Origin: Bin87 sp965261195
GTDB taxonomy: Bacteria > Chloroflexota > Dehalococcoidia > Lucifugimonadales > UBA3495
Length of the DNA: 64,000 bases
Assembly: GCA_965261195.1 (NCBI GenBank)
Contig: CBDHDC010000002.1
Location: forward strand, 1 to 64,000
Reading direction: 5' to 3'
Below the pieces are notes generated by a model. That model was not told the DNA's origin, did not search any database, and saw only the letters and a list, made by a program, of their open reading frames with translations. Positions within the stretch are counted from its first letter, which is position 1; each line of letters starts with the position of its first letter. The position numbers and the translations under genes are program-made. Positions 17,479 to 26,179 of the stretch are shown one piece after another.

Positions 17479-19419
17479 ATGCCTTTGACCCTGGCGACGA
17501 TCCTGTTGAGCGGACTGGCCCTGCTCGGCACGGCGGTGATGCCCGTCGCCGTGCCGGCGCAATCGATCGAGGAGGAGCTGCGAGCCATCGGCGAGGAGCT
17601 GCGGGAACCCGAAACATCCTCCCCGGATGAAGCGGACACCTCGGATGAAACGACCTGGGGAGAGGCCGGCCCCTCCCTGGAAGACGCCCTGAACAGCGTT
17701 CCCATGAATCTCGACCTGCCCTTTGAGACCTACGCCAAGAGCACGTCTCTGCCTGCGGGCAGCGACAAGATCGCCATGAATCTCTTGCAACTGGTCGACG
17801 GTCACCTCACCAAAGGCGCCTTCGACCTTGTCGAGCAGGCCGAGGAACTCGGCATTCCGTACGCCGACGGCCAGGCCGGCGTGCGCCTGTTTGCCGAATC
17901 CGAAGCGGATGCAGCAGCGCTGCGGGAGAGCATCGAGCGGCAGGGCGGGGAGGTGCTTGCGACCTTTGAAAACGTGGTCTACGCGCGGCTGCCCCTGGAC
18001 AGCGTCAAATCCCTGGGAAACCTGCAGGAACTGCACTTCATGGACGCCGAGCCGGTGTATCGCCCGCTGGCGCCCAACCCGGACGGCGGCTACGGCGAGC
18101 GGGTGAGTGAGGGGGTGCAGTTGTCGCAGGTGCGGCGATTGCATCAGGCGGGTATCACCGGCAAGCGGGTCAAGGTGGGCATCCTGGATTTTGGCTTTGA
18201 GCGCTACAGCCGGCTCGTACGTGCCGGCGAGCTGCCGGAACCGCAAGCCACCCGGGCCTTCAACCAGGCGCAGCGTCTGGATACCAACGGCGTGCACGGC
18301 ACGGCGTGCGCGGAAATCATCGCCGACATGGCACCGCATGCGGACCTGTACCTGGCCGTGGTGGACGGCCAGGAAGGCCAGATCGTCCAGGCGGCGCAGT
18401 GGCTGGCTCAGCAGGGCGTCGACATCATCAACTTTTCGGGCGGCGGTCATTACGGCCCCCACAACGGCAAGGCCCTCCTGGACCGCCTGGTGGCGCAGGT
18501 GGTCAGTCAGCACGACGTCCTGTGGGTCAACGCCGCCGGCAACGAAGGCGCCTCGCACTGGACGCAACTGGCCGAGGACCGCAACGGCAACGGCGCGGTC
18601 GATAACGTATCGGGTTACCCGGACGTGATCGCCCTTAAATTCACCGGCCAGCCGTTCAGGGTCCTGGTGGTGTGGGACGACTGGGGGCCGGACCCGAGGC
18701 GTCCGGCGTCATCGCAGGATATCGACGCCTATCTGCTGCAGCGCGATGCTGCCGGAAGGTTTCAGTTGGTGGGGGAATCCCGGCAGGTGCAGAATGGCCG
18801 CGGCGTGCCGGTTGAGGTAATCGGCTCCCGCCGCGGCGTGCGCGCCGGCACGGTGTTGTACCTGGCGCTGCATCTCAAGCGGGTCGAGCGCGCCGTTCGC
18901 ACGCACGTGCTCGCGATGGGCGGGGCGCAATTGTTTCCCGTCGTGCCCGATTACAGCGTCGGCATTCCAGCCACGGCCAGTGCCGCCCTGTCTGTCGGCG
19001 CGGTCGATGTCCGCCGGGACCGGCTGGAGGCGTTCAGCTCGCAAGGCCCGACCGATGACGGACGGCAGAAACCCGAAGTGAGCGCGCCCGATAACACCAG
19101 CTCCCTGGCATATGCCGATGGCGACCAATTGGGGCGTTTCCCCGGCACCTCGGCGGCGGCCCCGCACGTGGCGGGCTTTGCGGCCCTGCTCAAGCAACTG
19201 CAACCGCAGCGCTCGGCGTCGGAACTGCGGCAGCTTGTCCTGTCGCACGTGACACCCAAAGGCGGCGACACGCCCAACCACCAGTACGGCCACGGACGCA
19301 TCCATGCCGGCAAAATTGACGTCTCAGGGAGGGACGCCCCCCCGCCAACAGAGGAGGACGGAGATGGCGAGATAGACCTGGAAAGGATTCTGCGGGACAT
19401 CCTGCAGGAGCAGCAGTAA
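17479..19419 (+). CDS. Exported subtilisin-like serine protease (S8)
   Basis: 646 aa, GAGGAGG upstream of ATG 17479. Signal peptide about 1-28, acidic linker, a prodomain-like segment (about 130-195) shared with the pseudo-caspase upstream, then the S8 domain with Asp237 (VGILDFGF), His273 (NGVHGTACAEI), oxyanion Asn355 (NAAGNEG) and Ser558 (GTSAAAPHVAG): a complete triad. An insert between Asn and Ser holds a beta-rich domain. Acidic C-terminal tail. Likely extracellular or periplasmic; it could process caspases or be controlled by the pseudo-caspase. Confidence 0.92.
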   Translation: MPLTLATILLSGLALLGTAVMPVAVPAQSIEEELRAIGEELREPETSSPDEADTSDETTWGEAGPSLEDALNSVPMNLDLPFETYAKSTSLPAGSDKIAMNLLQLVDGHLTKGAFDLVEQAEELGIPYADGQAGVRLFAESEADAAALRESIERQGGEVLATFENVVYARLPLDSVKSLGNLQELHFMDAEPVYRPLAPNPDGGYGERVSEGVQLSQVRRLHQAGITGKRVKVGILDFGFERYSRLVRAGELPEPQATRAFNQAQRLDTNGVHGTACAEIIADMAPHADLYLAVVDGQEGQIVQAAQWLAQQGVDIINFSGGGHYGPHNGKALLDRLVAQVVSQHDVLWVNAAGNEGASHWTQLAEDRNGNGAVDNVSGYPDVIALKFTGQPFRVLVVWDDWGPDPRRPASSQDIDAYLLQRDAAGRFQLVGESRQVQNGRGVPVEVIGSRRGVRAGTVLYLALHLKRVERAVRTHVLAMGGAQLFPVVPDYSVGIPATASAALSVGAVDVRRDRLEAFSSQGPTDDGRQKPEVSAPDNTSSLAYADGDQLGRFPGTSAAAPHVAGFAALLKQLQPQRSASELRQLVLSHVTPKGGDTPNHQYGHGRIHAGKIDVSGRDAPPPTEEDGDGEIDLERILRDILQEQQ

Positions 19420-19461
19420 CCCTGAGCAGCGAACTCACCTGCCATAAAGGAGACTTGGACC

Positions 19462-20496
19462 ATGCAAGCAATCAAACGCATCACCCGTGCAACCCGGCGC
19501 CTGGCTCAACCCTGGCCCTGCGCTTTCGCCCTGATGCTCGTTACCGCCCTGCTGGCCACCTCGGCCTGCGCCGATGTGGAACTCAGCATCGACGAGATCG
19601 GCGAAAAGACCATCCGTGTCGAAACCCCCGAGTCGGAGCCAGAGGCGCTGCGCGTCAAGCTGGAACCGGTGAAGGCGTCGTACAAGGTGGACGAGCCGAT
19701 TCGGTTCCATATTCGCGGCAACAAGGCCTTTTTCCTGTACCTCTACAGCGTGGACAAGGAAACCGACGAAGTCACGCTCCTGATCCCCACCCGGAAAGGT
19801 CAGAAGCATAACAAATATCCGGCCAAACAGACCTTGGTCGTTCCCAACGAGGGAGAGGCCGAGTTGCTCGCCGACGAGCCCGGGCGCGAGCGGCTGCTCA
19901 TGGTTGCCAGTACCCGCTACCTGCCGCTCAAGTCGCGGTGGTACCGCAAGGGCCTTGACTATTACACCGGCAAGGGGGCCGATTTTGAGCAGGAATTCGC
20001 CGAAAAGGGCATCCGCGTGCGCGGGCCGGACAAGACCCGCGACGACAAGGTGCTGGTCAAGACCGTGATGGTGCGAATCGAAGGCGAGCAGACGGGGGAC
20101 GCCACCGCGCCGGCAGCCAGCCACGTGTGGCTGACCACCAAGGGCAACCTGCAAGACTACACCATCGGTGACCGGATTGAAGCCGTGTTTGGTTCGGGAC
20201 AGGACGGCTGGATCCACCTGTACGTAGTTGAGCCGAATGGCAAATACAGCCGTCTCAAATCTTACGCCGTCAAGGAAGACCAGACCTATACGGCGAAGGC
20301 GGTTGCTTCTGACCCGGCCGGAAAGCACGCCCTGGTGGCGGTCTACAGCGAAGATGAGGAGCCCACCCGGGCTTTGTCGGCGGGCAGTGATGCCAAAGCC
20401 CTGCCGGATCCGGATGCGGCGCCCAAAGGGGTAGATCTGGTCGAGGACAAGCCGAAGCATATGGCAGTGTATCGCTTCCAGATTACTGACGAGTAA
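19462..20496 (+). CDS. Exported DUF4384 protein (two copies of the domain)
   Basis: 344 aa, AAAGGAG upstream of ATG 19462. The N-terminal hydrophobic segment (FALMLVTALLATSA) ends in Cys, an imperfect lipobox. Two DUF4384-like modules: about 65-165 (KVDEPIRFHIRGNKAFFLYL) and about 225-310 (YTIGDRIEAVFGSGQDGWIH). DUF4384 also forms the tail of the caspases at 10245 and 13610, so here it exists as a stand-alone partner. Last gene of the same-strand run. Confidence 0.82.
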   Translation: MQAIKRITRATRRLAQPWPCAFALMLVTALLATSACADVELSIDEIGEKTIRVETPESEPEALRVKLEPVKASYKVDEPIRFHIRGNKAFFLYLYSVDKETDEVTLLIPTRKGQKHNKYPAKQTLVVPNEGEAELLADEPGRERLLMVASTRYLPLKSRWYRKGLDYYTGKGADFEQEFAEKGIRVRGPDKTRDDKVLVKTVMVRIEGEQTGDATAPAASHVWLTTKGNLQDYTIGDRIEAVFGSGQDGWIHLYVVEPNGKYSRLKSYAVKEDQTYTAKAVASDPAGKHALVAVYSEDEEPTRALSAGSDAKALPDPDAAPKGVDLVEDKPKHMAVYRFQITDE

Positions 20497-20557
20497 TAAG
20501 GCTAAAATACACCAGAGTAATAACTGCGCGGCCCGTGCTGTGTGTGCTTCGTCATGG

Positions 20558-20574
20558 GGCCCACGGTGTGGGCC
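20558..20574 (+). terminator. Hairpin ending the 10-20 kb gene run
   Basis: Stem GGCCCAC / GTGGGCC with a 3-nt loop, then GTTTGT. It lies 60 bp after the DUF4384 gene. The rest of 20575-20761 has no gene and probably carries the promoter of the next caspase. Confidence 0.5.
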
Positions 20575-20761
20575 GTTTGTCGTTCGACCGGCAGCGGAAA
20601 CAGGTTTTCCGGGTATCGGAGCAATACCCTTGACGAGCTAAGCAAAGTTGACAATGCAGGTCGAATTAGCACAGCGTAATCCGACATTCCTTTCGGTATG
20701 TTCCGATGCGGAAAAGATTAGGCGGCCAAGATATCGTTCGCGAGAAAGAAAGGGGTGATTC

Positions 20762-22861
20762 ATGCGGATAAAGCGGATTGCGGCCTTGCTGCTATTCCTG
20801 CTGGCCCCGGCGGCCTTGGCCGCTGAGCGGGTGGCGCTGGTGGTCGGCAATGCCGACTACGAGCAGGAGATCGCCGCCCTGAAAAACCCGGTCAACGATG
20901 CCACCGCGGTGGCTGCGGCGCTGCGGCGCATGGGCTTCGAGGTCATCGAGGGCACAGACCTCGACCGGGACGGCTTCTTCGACAAGATCATCGAGTTCGA
21001 CGATGCCGCGCGCGAGGCAGAGATAGCGCTGTTCTTCTACGCCGGCCACGGCCTGCAGGTGGACGGTCGCAACTACCTGGGTCCGGTCGACCTGAAGCTG
21101 GAGAGGAAGCAGGACCTGAGTCGGCGGGCCATCGAGCTTGCTGACGTCATGGAGGTGATGCGCAGCGAGACGAACCTGGTGATTCTTGACGCCTGCCGCA
21201 ACAACCCGCTGGCGGGTGAGCTGGCACGCTCCCTGGGAATGAGCCGCGCGGCGGTGGCGAGCCGAGGGCTGGCTCGGGTGGACAGCGCCAGCGGCACGCT
21301 GATTGCGTATGCCACGGAGCCGGGTGCGGTGGCGGCGGACGGCACGGAGGATCACTCGCCGTACACGGCGGCGCTTCTGGAGCACCTGGAGACGCCGGGG
21401 TTGAGCGTGCAGGACCTGTTCACGGAAATGACAGCCTCGGTACTGAAGCGTACAGGCGAGCGGCAGAAGCCGTGGACACACTCGTCGCTGTCGAAGATCG
21501 TCCGTTTGGCGCCGGGGGGTGATTCGGAGGCGACGGCCACAGCGCCTGCTCCTGCACCGGCGAGCGAACCCGCGTCGGAGCGGTTGATCGCCGAGCAATT
21601 GGCAGCAGAGCGCGTGTTCTGGGAGTCGGTGAAGGACAGCACGAACCCGGCGGACCTTCAGGCTTACCTTGATCGCTATCCTGGCGGTACCTACGAGGTA
21701 TTGGCGCGCAATCGGCTGCAGGCCTTGCAGGGCGCCGCGGCGCCGGCAGCAGCAGAGGAAACGGCGAAGTCAGTGGAGGCTGCGTTGGGTCTGGGAATCC
21801 GGGAGCGCCGTCTGATTCAGATGGGTTTATTGGTGGAGGGACATGACCTCGGCAAGGCCGACGGACTGATTGGCAAGAGGACACGGGTGGCGCTGAAGCA
21901 GTGGCAGGCGTCGCGGGGCGAGGCGGCGACGGGCTACCTGGACGTGGGATCTGGCAAGTCGCTGCTGGCGGCCGGGGAACGGTACGAGGCGCAGGACAAG
22001 GCGCGCCAAGCTGCGGCGGAGGCGGAGCGTCTAAGGGGTGAACAGGAGGCACGGGAGAAGGCGCAGCGCGAGGCTCAGGAAAAGGCCCGGCGTGAAGCAG
22101 AGGAACGCGCCCGTCGGGAGGCTGAGGCGCAGCGCTTGGCAGAGGAGCGCCGTCGGCAGCAGGAGTGGGAAAAGCTGGGGCTGGTGATGGTGCAGGTGGA
22201 GGGCGGCAGCTTTACCATGGGCTGTCAGAGCGGGCGAGACAGTAATTGTTACGGGGACGAACGTCCGGCTCATCAGGTTCAGGTGCGCAGCTTCGAGATC
22301 GGCAAATACGAGGTCACGCAGGCGCTGTGGGAGGCGGTGATGGGGGAGAACCCGAGTCATTTCGGGGGTTGTCCTAAATGCCCGGTGGAGATAGTCAGTT
22401 GGGACGACGTTCAGAGATTTCTGAGCGCGTTGAACGCTCGCACGGAAGGTGGGTTTCGGTTGCCGACGGAGTCGGAGTGGGAGTACGCGGTGCGCGGTGG
22501 TCACCAGAGCCGGGGTTATGAATATGCCGGTGGTGATGATGAGGGCGTATTAGGCTGGTATAGCGGCAATAGCGGAGACAGAACGCATTCTGTGGGCCGG
22601 AAGGGGGCCAACGAACTGGGCCTCCACGACATGAGCGGCAACGTGCGGGAGTGGGTACAGGACTGCTGGAACGACAGCTACCGGGGCGCACCCGATGACG
22701 GCCGTTCCTGGGAGCGAGGCGATTGCAGCCTTCGCATGGCGCGTGGCGGTTCCTGGTACTACAGGCCGAGGCTCCTCCGGGCTGCCAATCGCAATGGGAT
22801 CACCTCCGGGGGCCGCCTCAACAACCTGGGTTTCCGTATTGCCCGGACGCTTGCTCCCTGA
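20762..22861 (+). CDS. Exported caspase - PG-binding-like - FGE/lectin protein, DGR target 4
   Basis: 699 aa from ATG 20762 (GAAAGGGGTG upstream). Signal peptide 1-20 (PAALA|AE), caspase with His96 (FYAGHG) and Cys145 (LDACRNN), linker, peptidoglycan-binding-like domain, Arg/Glu/Ala-rich helix, FGE/lectin domain ending in VR4. Nearly parallel to the 5583 protein along its length. It lies 17 kb from the TR, still within reach in principle, but VR4 shows non-A substitutions and its downstream hairpin is broken, so current diversification is doubtful. Confidence 0.9.
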   Translation: MRIKRIAALLLFLLAPAALAAERVALVVGNADYEQEIAALKNPVNDATAVAAALRRMGFEVIEGTDLDRDGFFDKIIEFDDAAREAEIALFFYAGHGLQVDGRNYLGPVDLKLERKQDLSRRAIELADVMEVMRSETNLVILDACRNNPLAGELARSLGMSRAAVASRGLARVDSASGTLIAYATEPGAVAADGTEDHSPYTAALLEHLETPGLSVQDLFTEMTASVLKRTGERQKPWTHSSLSKIVRLAPGGDSEATATAPAPAPASEPASERLIAEQLAAERVFWESVKDSTNPADLQAYLDRYPGGTYEVLARNRLQALQGAAAPAAAEETAKSVEAALGLGIRERRLIQMGLLVEGHDLGKADGLIGKRTRVALKQWQASRGEAATGYLDVGSGKSLLAAGERYEAQDKARQAAAEAERLRGEQEAREKAQREAQEKARREAEERARREAEAQRLAEERRRQQEWEKLGLVMVQVEGGSFTMGCQSGRDSNCYGDERPAHQVQVRSFEIGKYEVTQALWEAVMGENPSHFGGCPKCPVEIVSWDDVQRFLSALNARTEGGFRLPTESEWEYAVRGGHQSRGYEYAGGDDEGVLGWYSGNSGDRTHSVGRKGANELGLHDMSGNVREWVQDCWNDSYRGAPDDGRSWERGDCSLRMARGGSWYYRPRLLRAANRNGITSGGRLNNLGFRIARTLAP
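22728..22851 (+). repeat. DGR variable repeat VR4 (drifting)
   Basis: Collinear with the TR over 124 bp, but the core carries five non-A changes (CTG to CTC, CGT to CGG, two AAC to AAT, CGC to CGT) besides A-site changes, and the 5' flank has further mismatches. This pattern means ordinary mutation has accumulated since the last retrohoming event. Confidence 0.88.
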
Positions 22862-22884
22862 GTCTTTACCTCCTTTCCTCGGGG

Positions 22885-22909
22885 GTCCAGAGGGCTTCGC
22901 CCCTGTTGC
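22885..22909 (+). other. Degenerate hairpin downstream of VR4
   Basis: Counterpart of the VR1-3 hairpins, but the arms (GTCCAGAGGGC / GCCCCTGTTGC) pair only near the loop. Confidence 0.55.
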
Positions 22910-23033
22910 AAGCGCCGTCCGAAGGGCAAGGACGAGGGAGGGTTGAACTTGACGGCGGTTACCTGCGAACGCGCGCGAGGCGGGACCAGCGCTGGGGTCC
23001 AGGTCGTTCCTTGAACACAGGAGGAGGATGAAG
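22903..23033 (+). promoter_or_regulatory. Second copy of caspase leader
   Basis: Near-copy of 1377-1515, including CGTCCGAAGGGCAAGGACGA and GTCCAGGTCGTTCCTTGAAC, ending in GAGGAGG. Likely promoter/5' UTR of the 23034 gene. Confidence 0.5.
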
Positions 23034-24761
23034 ATGCCAATGCGGTGTTTCACGGCTCTGCTGGCGACAGCGGGGTTGCTGGCGCTAACGGCAGCGCCGG
23101 TGCTGGCGCAGCAGCGCGTGGCGCTGGTCATCGGCAACGCCGGCTATGCCCATGCGCCGCAGCTCGCCAACCCGCTCAACGACGCGGCGGACATGGGTGA
23201 GGCGCTCGCCCGCCTGGGCTTTCAGGTGACCAAGCTGGAAAACGCCGACTACGGCGCCCTGCGCCAAGGCCTGCTGGCGTTCACGCGGGCGGCCTCCACA
23301 GCAGAGGTGGCGGTGGTGTTTTACGCCGGCCACGGCATCGAAGTGGACCAGAGAAACTTTCTGGTGCCGGTGGATGCCAGGCTGGTGAGCGACCAGGACG
23401 TGGAATACGAAGCGGTGCCGCTGGAGCTGGTGACGCGCTCGGTGTCAAGGGCTTTGGGCCTGCGGCTGGTAATCCTGGATGCGTGCCGGGAGAACCCGTT
23501 TGCGGTGTCGATGCAGCGGGCGGGCGCGACCCGTTCGGTCGGGCGCGGCCTGGCGCGAGTGGAGCCCGCAGGGGAAACGCTGGTGGCGTATGCGTCGAAG
23601 GAAGGCACGGTAGCCGCGGACGGAGGCGGCCGCAACAGTCCGTACAGCGCGGCATTGTTGGAGCACCTCGAGGAGCCTGGCCTGGAGATAGGGTTGCTGT
23701 TTCGCAAGGTGCGCGATGCGGTGCTGGCTGCGACGGGCGGTCGTCAGGAGCCCTTCATCTACGGATCGTTGTCGAGCCAGGGGGTGTATCTGACGGCGCG
23801 GGCTGAGCCTGACCCAGCGCCTTCGCCGGGGCCCCCGACATCCATGAGTGAGCCCGTGTCGGAGCGCTTGACCGCCGAGCAGTTGGCAGCAGAGCGCGTG
23901 TTCTGGGAATCGGCAAAGGACAGCACGAACCCTGCGGACATCCAGACTTATCTCGACCGGTATCCCGGCGGCACCTACGAGGTGTTGGCGCGCAACCGGC
24001 TGAGGCGGCTGGAGAGCCCTGAGGCGGCCGATTCTACGCTGCCCGCGCAACAGACCCCTGAGAGGCCTCCACGTCGCTCGCCGGAGTCGGTGGAGGTGGC
24101 GTTGCAATTGGAGCGTTCGGAGGTTCGTCTGATCCAGTTGGGGTTGGCAGCGGAAGGGTTCGACCCGGGTGGGAAGGACGGCTGGATTGGTGACCAGACG
24201 CGTACAGCGTTGAGGCAGTGGCAGGCACGGCGCAGAAAGGAAACGACGGGGCATCTGGACGCCGGGTCTACCAGGTTGTTGAAGGCGTCGGGAGAGGCGC
24301 GTGAGGCTCAGGAAGAAGCCCAACGTAAAGCCGCCGAGGTAGCCCAGCGTCAGGAGCAGGAGAGGCAGCGAGCGAGAGAGGCGGCTCGGCGCAAGGCGGC
24401 AGAGGAAGCTGCTGCCCGGCGGCCTATAGGGCCGAACTGGATCGTCGCCAAGAACCAGCCGTGCCAAATATACAACTTGCGTCCGGTAGCGGGCGAGACG
24501 GTCACTTGGTCGGGAAGTTGTGTGGACCGCAAGGCGTCGGGTGAAGGGCGATTGGTCTGGCAAGGCAGCTATGGCACTTATGTCTATGAGGGCTGGATGC
24601 GCGACGGCAAGAGGCACGGTTGGGGGGCCTACACCGAAGCCGCCGGTGGCCGCTACGAGGGCGATTGGCGCGACGGCAAGCGGACGGGTCGGGGGACTTT
24701 CACCTGGCCCAGCGGCGCCCGCTACGAGGGCGATTGGCGCGACGGCAAGCAGCACGATTAG
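23034..24761 (+). CDS. Exported caspase with PG-binding-like domain and MORN repeats (truncated)
   Basis: 575 aa from ATG 23034, 6 nt after GAGGAGG and aligned with the 1516 start; ATG 23028 is too close to that site. Signal peptide 1-25, caspase with His100 and Cys151 (LDACREN), linker, peptidoglycan-binding-like domain (IQLGLAAEGFDPGGKDGWIG), helix, then MORN repeats (YEGDWRDGKRTGRGTF) in place of the FGE domain, so it is not a DGR target. A TAG at 24759 falls in mid-repeat where paralogues read HGQG; MORN coding continues in the same frame afterwards. Confidence 0.88.
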   Translation: MPMRCFTALLATAGLLALTAAPVLAQQRVALVIGNAGYAHAPQLANPLNDAADMGEALARLGFQVTKLENADYGALRQGLLAFTRAASTAEVAVVFYAGHGIEVDQRNFLVPVDARLVSDQDVEYEAVPLELVTRSVSRALGLRLVILDACRENPFAVSMQRAGATRSVGRGLARVEPAGETLVAYASKEGTVAADGGGRNSPYSAALLEHLEEPGLEIGLLFRKVRDAVLAATGGRQEPFIYGSLSSQGVYLTARAEPDPAPSPGPPTSMSEPVSERLTAEQLAAERVFWESAKDSTNPADIQTYLDRYPGGTYEVLARNRLRRLESPEAADSTLPAQQTPERPPRRSPESVEVALQLERSEVRLIQLGLAAEGFDPGGKDGWIGDQTRTALRQWQARRRKETTGHLDAGSTRLLKASGEAREAQEEAQRKAAEVAQRQEQERQRAREAARRKAAEEAAARRPIGPNWIVAKNQPCQIYNLRPVAGETVTWSGSCVDRKASGEGRLVWQGSYGTYVYEGWMRDGKRHGWGAYTEAAGGRYEGDWRDGKRTGRGTFTWPSGARYEGDWRDGKQHD

Positions 24762-24854
24762 GGGACCGCAACCTGGCACAATGGTAATCGTTATGCGGGT
24801 CAGTGGCGCAACGGCTGCTTCGGGGAGCGGGGGGCGGTACTTGGGCAGTGGTGA
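24762..24854 (+). pseudogene. In-frame MORN tail after premature stop
   Basis: The frame continues past TAG as GTATWHNGNRYAGQWRNG and ends at TGA 24852, a normal MORN C-terminus. One nonsense change (probably CAG to TAG) would explain it. Confidence 0.7.
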
Positions 24855-24958
24855 ACTCCAGTGCTGAGGCCTGCGGCTTCGAGTAAGCGCCCCGACACTT
24901 GAGGGATGTCCGCGGGACAGCAGACCGGCTCACGCACCGACCGAAGGCGCAGCAGTCA

Positions 24959-24986
24959 ATTTCCGATAATGCACCTTATGTCGCTT
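24959..24986 (+). other. dif-like Xer site 1
   Basis: XerC-like arm ATTTCCGATAA, 6-bp spacer TGCACC, XerD-like arm TTATGTCGCTT. The inner half-arms (GATAA, TTATGT) match gammaproteobacterial dif. Confidence 0.65.
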
Positions 24987-25036
24987 TCGGGCGCAAAAAA
25001 GCCCCTCCGGAACATCCCGCGGAGGGGCGGCTGGCT

Positions 25037-25065
25037 GGTTCGGATAACCCTGCGCTATGTCACCT
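25037..25065 (+). other. dif-like Xer site 2
   Basis: GGTTCGGATAA, 7-bp spacer CCCTGCG, CTATGTCACCT. It overlaps the stop codon of the minus-strand gene beginning at 25794. Confidence 0.6.
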
Positions 25066-25794
25066 TTGGATTGGTGGTGCCTGCTGATACAACTCGCCCA
25101 TTAGATCTCCGCTCTTGTCGTTGAACGGTGGAAGGTGAGTCTCAATCAACACCGCTTCCAAAATAATAATGAGCAGATCCGTATTCAGTTCAGAAGGGGC
25201 AGGCACAGGCGATAGACTTCCGTCTTCATTCACTGGGCGGACGCCAAACCAAGAGAAACGGTCCCATCGGCCGGAACGCCTGTCACTCTTAGTGTGCGAC
25301 CGCAGTCTTCCGAACAGGCCGTTGTTCTCCGCGCTCGTTCGGCCCACGTAGATCACAGTCCGCAAATGGTGTAGCAGGTAAACACCTTGTTGATCAGCAA
25401 AATAAACCGTTTTGGCAGCTCTGTTCTGGCGGCCCAGCAGCCCGCCACTCCGGCGGCCAACATCCCACTTTACCTTGTCGCGTTCCCAGTACAAACCATA
25501 GGCGGCTATGCTCACTGTGGCATTATCCGCATCATCATCTTCATTTGCGTCAGCCGTTGAGGAGGCAGGTCGGGGGCGTCGCCAGGCGTAGTACCCACGA
25601 CCTAGTCGGTCAATTGATTCACCCTCTTTTCTCATCTCAGAAATAGCGCCGGCCACCGATTTGTCAGGCGTCGCGCTCATGTTCTGCCACAGGTCTTCGG
25701 AGGCGATGATATCGGAAATAACCCTGAAGTGGAGCGGTTCCGTAGTATCCTTCAGCACTTTGCAAATGGCCTTCTTCAAACTCATCCTCGGCAT
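25060..25794 (-). CDS. HARE-HTH / GIY-YIG domain protein
   Basis: 244 aa. The N-terminal 75 residues look like a HARE-HTH (LKKAICKVLKDTTEPLHFRV ... RLGRGYYAWRR), a fold linked to sensing modified DNA. After an acidic linker (DANEDDDADN) comes a GIY-YIG-type nuclease core: GVYLLHHLRTVIYVGRTS and LFGRLRSHTKS, with Glu in LEAVLIETHLPPFN as the likely metal ligand. A defence or DNA-modification-dependent nuclease role is plausible but inferred. It occupies a whole interval between dif-like sites and its stop lies inside one. Confidence 0.75.
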   Translation of the reverse strand: MPRMSLKKAICKVLKDTTEPLHFRVISDIIASEDLWQNMSATPDKSVAGAISEMRKEGESIDRLGRGYYAWRRPRPASSTADANEDDDADNATVSIAAYGLYWERDKVKWDVGRRSGGLLGRQNRAAKTVYFADQQGVYLLHHLRTVIYVGRTSAENNGLFGRLRSHTKSDRRSGRWDRFSWFGVRPVNEDGSLSPVPAPSELNTDLLIIILEAVLIETHLPPFNDKSGDLMGELYQQAPPIQR

Positions 25795-26055
25795 TTTACT
25801 GATCTCCTACTCCAACTGGCCATCCGACTCCAAGCACACGGTTCACTATACGCGGGTCGCCGGCGTTCGATTCGAGGGAATGTGGGGACGTGAGCCAACG
25901 GCGAGATCAGGTGCCCTGACCAGAACAGTGATACCAATTCCCATGAAGCGACGTTTCCGCGTTCTGCATCCTCCCTACCAGTAAGCCATCGGTGCGCAGC
26001 GAGTCATACACCCGGATACCTTGCCACACGTCGCCGACCGGACGCATTGTGGCCA

Positions 26056-26083
26056 TGTTCTGATAAGGCGTGCTGTGTAAACT
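26056..26083 (+). other. dif-like Xer site 3 (degenerate)
   Basis: TGTTCTGATAA, 6-bp spacer GGCGTG, CTGTGTAAACT. Weaker than the others, but spacing and flank (CTTTGG) fit. Confidence 0.5.
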
Positions 26084-26179
26084 TTGGCGAGCAGAAAACA
26101 CCTACGACTGAGCGATGGCCGATAGCGCAGGCGCCGATAGCGCAGGCATTGAATAGAAAGGCGAAAGAGGTGCAAGATC

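Larger units (their letters stand above)
24959..25065 (+). repeat. Composite dif - hairpin - dif repeat, copy 1
   Basis: Two dif-like sites flank GGGCGCAAAA and a hairpin (GCCCCTCC / GGAGGGGC, 25001-25028). The same composite recurs at 32224-32328, so this about 107-bp unit is a repeated element rather than chance. Confidence 0.75.

Noticed and set aside
20642..20690. Reverse-oriented dif-like sequence (AAAGTTGACAA ... TAATCCGACAT)
   Set aside because: Arms are partly right but about 22 bp apart, far from the 6-8 bp of the others.
24959..25065. Integron attC interpretation of the composite repeats
   Set aside because: No RYYYAAC/GTTRRRY core sites; arms fit XerC/XerD dif better and no integron integrase is present.
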